This document shows positions 25,328 through 34,152 of a DNA stretch of 64,000 nt, piece after piece. Below the pieces are notes generated by a model. The model saw nothing but the letters and a program-made list of their open reading frames with translations, had not been told where the DNA came from and searched no databases. This DNA is from JAAURS01 sp044923475 (GTDB taxonomy: Bacteria > Cyanobacteriota > Cyanobacteriia > Thermosynechococcales > Thermosynechococcaceae), in the NCBI RefSeq assembly GCF_044923475.1, contig NZ_CP137338.1, positions 1,798,001 through 1,862,000 on the forward strand. The letters are read 5' to 3'. The stretch's first letter is position 1; each line of letters opens with the position of its first letter. The translations under genes and the position numbers were made by a program.

Positions 25328-25539
25328 TCATAGGTGTCCGGTGTGAAATAAGTTTCGGAGTGCCTCCAAAGTTGCCTCTTTGTTGAACAGACGAATAACT
25401 TCTGTTTTTTTATCCAACTATTTGTAGTTATTTTTCCGCTCAAGCAAATCGGCGATCGCACTTGCATCACTGACAGCAATAGTGAAACTGAAAACGCTGG
25501 GGTTTTCATAGCGATCAATGCCAATGACAACACCCATAT
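25328..25539 (-). pseudogene. N-terminal remnant of a caspase-like (C14) protein
   Basis: From an ATG at 25539 the frame reads MGVVIGIDRYENP, AVSDASAIADLL, then a TAG stop (25418-25420), then KTEVIRLFNKEATLEALRNLF to a TGA at 25328. This is the first beta strand and helix of a caspase-like domain (compare VVVGINDYQNSIPKLGTARQDAESIADIL in the gene at 26401). The catalytic His and Cys regions are missing. Confidence 0.78.
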
Positions 25540-25651
25540 TGAGATCAAACCTTAAACTTACTTCCATTTTATTTTGCTCTAAATGATCCTGCTGCAGAGG
25601 CTATAGTCGCTGTAGCATGAAAGAATCGAAACACTGACATAAGCTAAAAAA

Positions 25652-26368
25652 TTAGCCTCGAAATAATCGTATTGAATATTTAGGTGGGGAAGGACAATCC
25701 TGCTGAACCATGGGCATAGATCTGCAATTATTAATCATTTGTCTGTCAAGATCTGAAAGCACTCGTAATCGTAATCTAGAATCCCTAGACTCAATATGTT
25801 GGTTCAGCCATTCGGACTGAATACCTGAATTGTTAGTGTCTAATGTATAGTCAATAATTGATCCATCTACTAAAGTTGTTACAAGGCTATTAAACTGCAA
25901 AATAGGGTCACCATTTTTTATTATTCTCACTCTAAAAGGTATTTGTGTTACTGTCACAGAGCGGTACCCATTTTTACTAAACAAGACTCCATAAATTGTG
26001 CTTGAAGGTCTTATTGATGATATATTAATTTGCTGCCAAGGGGACTTAGATACTGTTGCTCCCCCAATAAATTCATAGTAGTCTGCAGATATGCCTTTGG
26101 ATTGAACAGTATTTCTGAACGCACTTAAATTAACTGTACCCATTGAGATGTTAATTTTGGGTAGGGGGCTATTGGATGGTCGGATTGCAGTATAAATACG
26201 ATTAGCAAGGTCGTTAGGTGTACCCGCTTGAATAGTTTTCCCAATTTGACTGCCACCAAATCGATTAACAGTGGCTCTATAAGACGTTGATTGAGATAAA
26301 ACAGGAAATGTGATGAGAAAAATAAAAAGTAAAGCAATAACAAAAAATTTAGTATAGCGAATCTTCAT
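25652..26368 (-). CDS. Secreted protein of unknown function
   Basis: A 238-residue protein with a classical signal peptide: basic start, hydrophobic core FFVIALLFIFLITFPVLS, cleavage near SQS. The mature part is beta-rich with Ser/Asn/Ile content (GTVNLSAFRNTVQSKGISADYYEF, RVRIIKNGDPILQFNSLVTTLVDG). No catalytic motif is seen. It follows the caspase-STAND-FGE gene by 32 bases on the same strand, so it is probably in the same transcript. It could be a periplasmic partner or a substrate of that protein's FGE-type domain, but this is speculation. Confidence 0.6.
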   Translation of the reverse strand: MKIRYTKFFVIALLFIFLITFPVLSQSTSYRATVNRFGGSQIGKTIQAGTPNDLANRIYTAIRPSNSPLPKINISMGTVNLSAFRNTVQSKGISADYYEFIGGATVSKSPWQQINISSIRPSSTIYGVLFSKNGYRSVTVTQIPFRVRIIKNGDPILQFNSLVTTLVDGSIIDYTLDTNNSGIQSEWLNQHIESRDSRLRLRVLSDLDRQMINNCRSMPMVQQDCPSPPKYSIRLFRG

Positions 26369-26400
26369 TGTTATAAATCCTTAGTTTCAATAGTTAATCA

Positions 26401-29400
26401 TCATGGTTGGTCATCTGATTTAGAAATTGCGCATCTAAATCCATACTGCAAATCTCTCTGGCTCGTATCAATTAAAGAGCTTTCAGCGTTTTCGTATATA
26501 TGAGTAGCAAGTTGTGGCTGCCCAAAAGAACCACCTTTAAGAGCTTGCTTACGATAATTAGATAGTGTAGCAGGTCTATCCTTATTCAAAAATGACTCTA
26601 TATACCAAATATCTGTCCATTCATAGGCATTTCCAATCATATTAAAAACACCATAATAACTAACTCCCTCTGGATACTTATTAACTTCTTCTGTTGTACG
26701 TCGATCAGGAAAGTTTTCCCATTTATCAATTGTGTTTGCTCTTAAAAAATCTGTGTTATTTCCCCATGGATATGAAAATATCACAGCATTACCTGAGCGA
26801 TCTCTTCCAGAAGCAGCCTTTTCCCATTCGAGAACTGTCGGCAACCTCTTACCTTGCCATGCACAGTAAGCAAAAGCATCATACCAATCAATATTGATCA
26901 CTGGATTATTTTCTGAACCACTGAATTTCTGATAAATCAATTCTCCCCAGTTTCCAGGTTGATGCCCATTTTTATCTAGCTTATATTTTGGTTGAGCATT
27001 ATAAAATATTTGATAACTCAAGGAACTTTTCTCTATCTCATTAAGGAAAGATCTATATTCTCGATTACTAACTTCATATTTATCAATATAAAAATCATCA
27101 ATCATTACTGATTGATTCTGTCGATCAAGAGCTTCAGTATTGGCATAGACTACAGGAAACTTACCTCTGGGAATAAACGCCATATTTTTAACTGTTTCAG
27201 CGGATACCTTTTTAAGATTGATTCTCACTAATACAGGTTTAATATAGTCATTGTATCCTTCAATTTTTACTGGATATTTGATGATGTAACCTTTATGTAA
27301 AATTTCTACATAATAGAGACCTTTAGGGAGCGCGTCTAGGTACAAGAAAGGAATTTTCCATAAGTAATTCTCTTGCTTTTCTCCCGTATTCTTAAGTTGT
27401 ATTAAGGTGGTCTGGCCAGATAAGTCTTTCCCACCTAAGGAGACAACTTTTAACCGCCCCATTTCCTTTGGTTTTAAGTAAAGATCTTGAACGATTTGAT
27501 TCAGGGCTAAGTAGCTTGTAACTAGCATGATGGTGAGCGCTCCGCGCCACCGCCAACTAATATTCCGCCGTTTCTGTAATGCACTTTCCTGTATAAATTC
27601 TCTTTCCATAGAGTTAAATCCGTTATCCTCGGACTTAAGTTCCTTGTTGAGTAGATCTAGGTAAGGGTTGCCATCCCAAAGAAAATGCTGAGATTTATCT
27701 CCTGATCGATTTTGCACTTTTCTCGATCTTCTTAGTAGTCGATCAAACCGATCAAAGATTTTGCTCAGTAAATTCTCAATTATAAAAAGTCTTCCATCAA
27801 ACCAATCAAAAATCAGCTCGATTTTATCTAAAACTCCTTTTGGCTGTTCTTTCTCCTTCTTTTTAACTCTTTCCCATTCCACCGCTACGGGAGTTACTCG
27901 CCTCTGCAAAAGTAAATTTCCCTCCTCTTCTTTTTTCCATGTCAGCAGTTTTTCCCAACCTTTTACAAGCTCGTCGTGGGCAGGTTCAATGTAAGGGTTA
28001 TCAGCATAATCAGTTCCACTAACCAACAAACGTGCAGAGGAAAATTGAGCAATTACTTCTTGCACTCTAGTATTTTCTGACTCAGGAAAGTTTAGTTCAG
28101 AAGCTGGAACTTGCCTCCGCGTCAGAGCACCACCTGCCGACACCATTCGCAACATCACATGACGGATAGTTTGCTCATACGCTGGATCGACTTTGACAAA
28201 TGCATCATATTCCTCATCCGCCCGACGAGTCAGTGACTTTGTTACTCCCCCAAGCGCATCATAATCACTCCAGGTTATCGCCCGCTCTACGGTCTCAGTA
28301 TTTATTTGAGCTGTGAGATAACGACGGGCTAATTTCAGATACAACTCACTCAATGCAAAAGACAGAAGCGGTAAGGCTCCAGGCATTCCCGCCACTTCAT
28401 CAATCAACTGATCGACCAGATTACCTCGGTTATCTAAAGACTCAAAATACACCACCCTTGCTGAAGCAGGTTCTTCAATCACTGTCCTCAATTCTTCACG
28501 AGTCATCGCTGGAACAACAAACCGTGCATCCTTCCAAAGGGTTTCTAGAGGTGTACTTCTGAACTGAGGTTCAAAATCTGACCGCAATGTTACAACTAAT
28601 CGAAATACACCATGATGAGTTTTGAGGAGATTTGCCAGTAAGTCTAAAAACTGATGTCTTTCCTGATCATTGCGACATAGGGTAATCAATTCTTCAAATT
28701 GATCGATTACCAATAACAGCTTGATTTCAGAATGAGACTGAATCCAAGATGCGATCGCCTTTGAAAGCATTTTCGAGTCATTCTGATCTGTTTCTACCAC
28801 TCCCAATTCCTTCAAGACACTGTTCAAGCTATTGAGTGGAGATTCTCCAGGGCGGATCGGAGCTAAAATTTTCCATCCCTTATGTTTACATTGATGGAAA
28901 TATTCTTGAGGCTTTAGTCTTTGATTTTGGGATTGATCAGTTTGGGCAGAGCCGTCTAGATGAGGAATCAAGCCCGCCTTGACTAAGCTTGATTTACCCG
29001 AACCAGAAGTACCGAGAACAACTGTAAAAGGGCGATCGCTCATCGCATCACAGAGCTTGTGAATGAGAGCTGTTCTGCCAAAGAAAAGTGCACTATCTTT
29101 AGTTTCATAGGACTTTAACCCCTGATAAGGGTTGTTGTCTTCTAATTCATCAAGGGAAGGGGCATCCGGCAGATTTAGTTTGTGTCCGGGGGGAAGAAAA
29201 ATGAATTCACCCTTGTCGTGCTTCTTTAAACACCATATTTGGGGTGTTTGGAGCCTATTCATAGCATCTGTAAGAGTTCCAACGGATGTACTCAGGTACA
29301 TATGAAGCTCACTCGCAGTGATCACCCCATCCCCAGCTTTTTTCCCATTTTTTGCAAGCGGATAGGCATCGGCTTCACCACTTAATGCTTCAATTAATGC

Positions 29401-30039
29401 TGCGGCAAAGGGTGAATGCTCTGAGTTGCTTTTAGCAATGCCGCGATCGCCCTTAATATCCAAATTATCGTTGGCATATTGATCGGATGCTGCTGAAGTG
29501 ATGACTTGCCAAGCTGGATCTTGAATAAAGCGATCGTAGCGTTCTTTGTGGATGGTTTCTGAAATAGAGGTTAGTTTTCGAGTACTCGACCAACGAAATG
29601 CTCCAGCGAAACAGCAATCTAAAATCACCAAGCAATGGCGACATGAGAGTTTGCTTAAGGCTTCTTCCACCAGGTGCATGGGTAGGTACGTCTCAGAATC
29701 TCCCAGTATTGCATCTTGAGGAATTAGATAACCCTTTGGGCCGTCATCGCCATTGAGGGCGATGCCATGACCTGCAAAATAAAACAATAGGCGGCTGGGA
29801 TTCGCCGCTTTAAGTAATTCTGGTAATTCGGTTTCTAAGCATGCTCTTAAATTTTGGGAGGTTGCTTGGGTATCGGTCTTATCTGTGAAGAGGTGAACCT
29901 GGTACTGATAATCAGTTTTTAAGATATCGGCGATTGACTCAGCATCCTGTCTTGCCGTCCCTAATTTTGGAATACTGTTTTGATAATCGTTAATACCAAC
30001 GACCACGGCGAGGTTTAGTTTAAATTCTGAGGTTTTCAT
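26401..30039 (-). CDS. Caspase-like/STAND NTPase/FGE-sulfatase fusion protein
   Basis: 1,212 residues from the ATG at 30039. Residues 1-260 form a C14 caspase-like domain: FYFAGHGIAL (His near 91) and LVILDCCFAG (Cys near 143). From about 310 comes a STAND-type NTPase: NPYQGLKSYETKDSALFFGR, Walker A LGTSGSGKSSL, Walker B LLLVIDQFEEL. A basic region and one membrane segment (ALTIMLVTSYLALNQIV, near 860) follow. The end has the formylglycine-generating/sulfatase-modifying fold: FIPRGKFPV, VSNREYRSFL, INIDWYDAFAYCAWQGKRLPT, MIGNAYEWTD, LKGGSFGQP, YGFRCA. The likely logic is a sensor/switch releasing protease activity. Membrane topology places the FGE domain on one side and the protease on the other. 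Confidence 0.85.
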   Translation of the reverse strand: MKTSEFKLNLAVVVGINDYQNSIPKLGTARQDAESIADILKTDYQYQVHLFTDKTDTQATSQNLRACLETELPELLKAANPSRLLFYFAGHGIALNGDDGPKGYLIPQDAILGDSETYLPMHLVEEALSKLSCRHCLVILDCCFAGAFRWSSTRKLTSISETIHKERYDRFIQDPAWQVITSAASDQYANDNLDIKGDRGIAKSNSEHSPFAAALIEALSGEADAYPLAKNGKKAGDGVITASELHMYLSTSVGTLTDAMNRLQTPQIWCLKKHDKGEFIFLPPGHKLNLPDAPSLDELEDNNPYQGLKSYETKDSALFFGRTALIHKLCDAMSDRPFTVVLGTSGSGKSSLVKAGLIPHLDGSAQTDQSQNQRLKPQEYFHQCKHKGWKILAPIRPGESPLNSLNSVLKELGVVETDQNDSKMLSKAIASWIQSHSEIKLLLVIDQFEELITLCRNDQERHQFLDLLANLLKTHHGVFRLVVTLRSDFEPQFRSTPLETLWKDARFVVPAMTREELRTVIEEPASARVVYFESLDNRGNLVDQLIDEVAGMPGALPLLSFALSELYLKLARRYLTAQINTETVERAITWSDYDALGGVTKSLTRRADEEYDAFVKVDPAYEQTIRHVMLRMVSAGGALTRRQVPASELNFPESENTRVQEVIAQFSSARLLVSGTDYADNPYIEPAHDELVKGWEKLLTWKKEEEGNLLLQRRVTPVAVEWERVKKKEKEQPKGVLDKIELIFDWFDGRLFIIENLLSKIFDRFDRLLRRSRKVQNRSGDKSQHFLWDGNPYLDLLNKELKSEDNGFNSMEREFIQESALQKRRNISWRWRGALTIMLVTSYLALNQIVQDLYLKPKEMGRLKVVSLGGKDLSGQTTLIQLKNTGEKQENYLWKIPFLYLDALPKGLYYVEILHKGYIIKYPVKIEGYNDYIKPVLVRINLKKVSAETVKNMAFIPRGKFPVVYANTEALDRQNQSVMIDDFYIDKYEVSNREYRSFLNEIEKSSLSYQIFYNAQPKYKLDKNGHQPGNWGELIYQKFSGSENNPVINIDWYDAFAYCAWQGKRLPTVLEWEKAASGRDRSGNAVIFSYPWGNNTDFLRANTIDKWENFPDRRTTEEVNKYPEGVSYYGVFNMIGNAYEWTDIWYIESFLNKDRPATLSNYRKQALKGGSFGQPQLATHIYENAESSLIDTSQRDLQYGFRCAISKSDDQP

Positions 30040-30195
30040 GGGCACAAACTAACCATAATAGTCAGATTTTTGAATTAACAGAAAAACGATGTAATCTAGT
30101 GCTCACTGTAAATTCTCTTGCAAATTCCGAATCTTAGACCGAACACTAAAATTTTTATTATCTTCAAAATTTGTTTCTAGAATTCAAGTTCTTCT

Positions 30196-30672
30196 TCATA
30201 TATTTTTTGGACACCTCCCAGACATTACGTACTCACGGAAGTCTTTACTGTAAAAATAACAGTTTTCTTCCCAATACTGATTTACACCTGGCTTTTTCAG
30301 TTTGCTTCTCATTAATTCACACCAGCCAGCCCATAAATGTTCATCTAACAAGCCAGTTTTATATTGATAATGTAAGTTTTCAAAGAAATTGAATATGCTA
30401 CAAATTAGTTGAGTAAATCTGATTTCTTCTTCTTCACTACATAACTTTTCTGGATGTTCACAACCTAAATAGTATATTTTTGCTGTTTCAGAATCTTGAC
30501 CAATACGGGCTTCAATTTCAGCATAAGAACTAATAATAGATTGATATGTTTGACTTTTAACCGATTTAGACCCATCCCTGATTTGTATGGAGACATATAT
30601 TAATGAAATAACAACAGCTATTGTTTGGATAATACTTGTCGTGGTCTGAATAATATCTGTTTGCATGTTCAA
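30196..30672 (-). CDS. Small membrane protein of unknown function
   Basis: A 158-residue protein. One N-terminal membrane helix (IIQTIAVVISLIYVSIQI) is followed by a helical cytoplasmic part: SQTYQSIISSYAEIEARIGQD, EIRFTQLICSIFNFFENLHYQYKTGLLDEHLWAGWCELM. This layout (single helix plus EN-LHYQY..GLLD..LW..W) is frequent in bacterial hypothetical proteins, but its role is unknown. It lies between two caspase genes on the same strand with moderate gaps (150 and 195 bases). Confidence 0.6.
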   Translation of the reverse strand: MNMQTDIIQTTTSIIQTIAVVISLIYVSIQIRDGSKSVKSQTYQSIISSYAEIEARIGQDSETAKIYYLGCEHPEKLCSEEEEIRFTQLICSIFNFFENLHYQYKTGLLDEHLWAGWCELMRSKLKKPGVNQYWEENCYFYSKDFREYVMSGRCPKNI

Positions 30673-30867
30673 CCAATCCTAGATGAAATAGCATTAAATC
30701 AGGAAATAAGAAAATAGGCTAAGTTATAATTCATTTATGATCGAATTCACTAATATCTTTCCTAGATTAAATTGGTGACGACTCAAGATATTCATTAATA
30801 ATTTATATTAATTTTAGTAAAGTATCTAATCTATTGCCAGGATGCAATTATTATGAAAAATTAGAAA

Positions 30868-32490
30868 TTATGTGACAATAAACATATTTATATAATGTAC
30901 ATTTATATTTTTTAAATCTTCTTCACTAACAGATGAAACATTAACTCCTCTTCCATACCCTGTATGAGGATATATGAAAAAATTGACTTTCTTGGGCGAT
31001 ACAAAAAATCGGAATTGAGATAGACCATTGCCTGGAAATTTAAATGGTTGACTTTTGATGGTTTCTCCACAGGGTAAACCATTTTCTAAATATAATGTGT
31101 CTTCATCATAGTTCCAGAGTAAAATACTTTCAATCCTACCTTGTTGAGAAATTTCTGCCATATAAATATGAATCGGATAATCCACGACTGTATCAAATGA
31201 AAACTGGGTAATCGTATTTATTGGAATAGAGTACCCACTTAGCTCACCTAGTATTTTAGTATCGACTTCAAAAAGTTCATCTTTGTCTTTTCCATTGAAA
31301 ACTCTAATCTTGACAGGAAAATTATTTCCCTCTATTGCAAGAACAGATTCCCAACACGGAAAATTATAGTAAAGATTCCAAATGTCATTCGGTGACAAAG
31401 GAATAGTTCCCTCGGTATAATTAAGTTCTTTTAATTTTTCTATAACTTCTCTTGCTCTAGATATATTGTTTTCTATAAGGGTTAATTTGTATTCGATATA
31501 AAGAGTTTCAGGGGCAATTGGCTTAATGGCAATAAGTTGATTGACAAGCTCTTTCAATATTGTTATTTCTCCCTTTTGCAAAGAAGAAAAGGCACGAGCC
31601 TTGAGTGCGTCAAAGCTTTGATTTCTGAGTGAGATTACCATTTCGCCGCGATCATCCAAATGGAATGACCCAAAATCAGGAGTCTGTTTAGATTCTGAAG
31701 CTTGCGCTACCTGCTGTTGAATAAACAATCCCAATTCCGAAGAACTGATCAAACCATTGCCATCTAAATCAGCTTTGCCCCAGTTGAAACCATCGATTAA
31801 CGTCCCCGTAAACAAAGAGTGCCCCGGAATTGGCCCATTATCATTCGCTAGTTGATCGCGTTGAGCAGATGTGACTACTTTGCGACTGATTCGGCTGCTG
31901 AGGTCTTTTGTATAACGATTGGCATCTCGAAAGCTTTGCATTGACTGACCTAGAGCAAGGCCGCTCTCACAGGAATCTAGAATAACAAGGACATGCCTTG
32001 CTGGAAGAGCACTAAGGCTTCTAAGAAATGGATCGATTTCTACATATTCGCTCCAGGACTGAGTTGCATCCACAGGAACTAAATATCCTGTTTCAATTTC
32101 ATTGGTGCCCACCTTTCTGACACGAGTAGTCCCATGTCCAGCAAAAAATACAATCAGGCTGTCATTTTCTTCAACAACTTTGTAAAGTTGATCATCAACG
32201 AGAGAGGAGATTGCTGCTTTGGTGGCTGCTTCATTGATTAAGGGTGGAATTGGTGCTGAGAAACCAAGCTTATCAATTAGTGTTTGTTGAAGTCCCACTG
32301 CATCTTGAACCGCGTTTTTGAGTTTATTACAGTGGACGTAATCGTCGATGCCAATTACGACGACTAGAGATCGCCCCCGTACCACGGACTCAGACTCGGT
32401 TAGAACGGCATTGAGTTTGCGAGATTCAGAATCAGAATTTTCGGTGGTAGGTTCAGTCATGGTTTCAGAATTTTCCATAAGAAAGATCAT
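30868..32490 (-). CDS. Caspase-like protein with EF-hand
   Basis: A 540-residue protein. The caspase-like domain has VVVIGIDDYVHCNKL, VFFAGHGTT (His119) and LVILDSCESG (Cys174), so the catalytic dyad is intact. Residues 241-252, DLDGNGLISSSE, form a canonical EF-hand loop with Asp/Asp/Asn and a final Glu, suggesting calcium control as in metacaspases. The C-terminal half contains helical repeats and a beta-rich domain that I do not recognise. The start Met may be 32490 or the Met at residue 5. It follows the CHAT-WD40 gene by 21 bases and is probably in the same operon. Confidence 0.82.
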   Translation of the reverse strand: MIFLMENSETMTEPTTENSDSESRKLNAVLTESESVVRGRSLVVVIGIDDYVHCNKLKNAVQDAVGLQQTLIDKLGFSAPIPPLINEAATKAAISSLVDDQLYKVVEENDSLIVFFAGHGTTRVRKVGTNEIETGYLVPVDATQSWSEYVEIDPFLRSLSALPARHVLVILDSCESGLALGQSMQSFRDANRYTKDLSSRISRKVVTSAQRDQLANDNGPIPGHSLFTGTLIDGFNWGKADLDGNGLISSSELGLFIQQQVAQASESKQTPDFGSFHLDDRGEMVISLRNQSFDALKARAFSSLQKGEITILKELVNQLIAIKPIAPETLYIEYKLTLIENNISRAREVIEKLKELNYTEGTIPLSPNDIWNLYYNFPCWESVLAIEGNNFPVKIRVFNGKDKDELFEVDTKILGELSGYSIPINTITQFSFDTVVDYPIHIYMAEISQQGRIESILLWNYDEDTLYLENGLPCGETIKSQPFKFPGNGLSQFRFFVSPKKVNFFIYPHTGYGRGVNVSSVSEEDLKNINVHYINMFIVT

Positions 32491-32511
32491 TTACAAGGCG
32501 ATCGCAGTTTT

Positions 32512-34113
32512 CTAAATTTGCCAAAGTTTGATTTCTAAATCATCTCCTGCACTAGCAAGCAGATTATCCTTCGGACTAAAAACCACAGCTCGCACCTCCC
32601 CTAAATGCCCCGTAAAGGTTTGAAGCAATTCCCCAGTTTGGATATCCCATAGTTTCACAGTGAAATCTGCACTGGCACTGGCAACTTTGGTGCCATCCGG
32701 GCTAACTGCTACACACCATATCCGTCCGGCATGACCTTCAAGGATGTGCTTGGGCGATCGCTTCTTTCCAGTCGTCAAGTCCCACAGTTTGATGGTGCGA
32801 TCGGCTCCTCCGCTAACCAATGTTTGATGGGGGGTGCTGATGGCAAGCGATAAAATCTGGCTCATGTGAGCATTGCCAATCACATATTGAGGTTGTTTGC
32901 TCTCGTTGTTCAAATCCCAAAGCTTAATGCTTTTGTTTTGACTGCCACTGGCAAGCCATTTCCCATCCGAATTAAATGCCATCGATAGTACAGAGCTACT
33001 GTGAGCTTGAATGGTTCGTTGCCATTCTCCAGTTTCCCGATCCCAGATGGTAATTCTGCCATTGCCTGCTCCTGCGACAAAAATTGGAGGCTGAGCCACT
33101 GGGCTGACTGGTAAAGCATTTACAAGGGTAATTGGACTAGATGAAGCTTTGATGGTGTAGCGATTGTCGCCTGTCTTTTTGTGGCTGAGCTGTGTTTTGT
33201 CCCATGCTTTGACTTCACTATCTGCACTGCAACTCAAAAGCATTTGACCATTCGGGCTGATGCCAACGCACTTGACTCGATCTCGATGTCCAGTCAGTAG
33301 ATGCAGTAGTTGTCCTGTTTCGATATCCCACAATCTGACTGTTTTATCATTACTGCTGCTCAAAATTGTCTTGCCGTCGGGACTAAAGGCAAGAGAACGA
33401 ATCCAATCTGAATGTCCAATCAGAGGTTCTAGCTGAGATTTTTGACTCAACTTAGAAGGTTCTGCTGGCAAGGCGATCGCATTAAGTTGTTCTTTCTTCT
33501 TTAAAACAGGAATCAAATATTCTGGAATAATGAGTGGACGTTCCTCATCTGGGGAATCAATCACCGTCAGCTTGCGACGATTAGGCGATGTGGAAGGCAG
33601 GTCGGTCTCAATGGCGTTACAACCAAGTTTATAGGCAGTTTCAATGGATTTTCCAGCTCCGATGCCATCATAGAATCCAATCGAGAAGGCGATCGCGGCG
33701 TTATCTGGAATCTCTTGGCTCATGCCAATCACATAGTTTATGTGCTGGATTAGGGCATTTGCTTGTACTTCAGAGTAGCAAGCGTTAAGTAAAATGCACT
33801 CTACATCCTTTGAGAAGATTTCAAAGAGTCTGGACAATTCATTATTTTCGACAAACTGTTCATTGCCGTCATCGGTTTCTAAAACTAAACCGCCTTCGCC
33901 GCTGCCATGCCCGCAAAAATGCACGATTTGCGGCTTAACGTCTAGAAGCGATTGTCTTAAGTCTTTTGGGCGAACGGCTCCACGTACTTCAATGTCAAAC
34001 TGGTCGCGGTTTTGCGATCGTCTCAGTCCTTCCCGAATATCTCGAATTTCGCGATCGAGGTCGAGAACTGAGGTGCCTTTAGGGTTCGATGCCAGGATCA
34101 AAATTCGTTTCAT
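32512..34113 (-). CDS. CHAT protease-WD40 protein
   Basis: A 533-residue protein. The CHAT (caspase HetF-associated with TPR) domain spans 1-190: LILASNP, IVHFCGHGSG (His69), ILLNACYSE (Cys112), GMSQEIPDNAAIAFSIGFYDGIGAGKS. From about 225 there are seven WD40 blades, counted by RLWDI, KAWDK, TIWDR, KLWDL, KLWDL, KLWDI and KLWQI, a full propeller for target recognition. CHAT proteases in Craspase (with CRISPR) cleave partner proteins; here the trigger would be the propeller. It is 39 bases after the CHAT-NACHT gene. No signal or membrane segment is present. Confidence 0.87.
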   Translation of the reverse strand: MKRILILASNPKGTSVLDLDREIRDIREGLRRSQNRDQFDIEVRGAVRPKDLRQSLLDVKPQIVHFCGHGSGEGGLVLETDDGNEQFVENNELSRLFEIFSKDVECILLNACYSEVQANALIQHINYVIGMSQEIPDNAAIAFSIGFYDGIGAGKSIETAYKLGCNAIETDLPSTSPNRRKLTVIDSPDEERPLIIPEYLIPVLKKKEQLNAIALPAEPSKLSQKSQLEPLIGHSDWIRSLAFSPDGKTILSSSNDKTVRLWDIETGQLLHLLTGHRDRVKCVGISPNGQMLLSCSADSEVKAWDKTQLSHKKTGDNRYTIKASSSPITLVNALPVSPVAQPPIFVAGAGNGRITIWDRETGEWQRTIQAHSSSVLSMAFNSDGKWLASGSQNKSIKLWDLNNESKQPQYVIGNAHMSQILSLAISTPHQTLVSGGADRTIKLWDLTTGKKRSPKHILEGHAGRIWCVAVSPDGTKVASASADFTVKLWDIQTGELLQTFTGHLGEVRAVVFSPKDNLLASAGDDLEIKLWQI

Positions 34114-34152
34114 GTGGCTTTGTCTCGATTATTCTGCTAAAAGTTAGGGATC

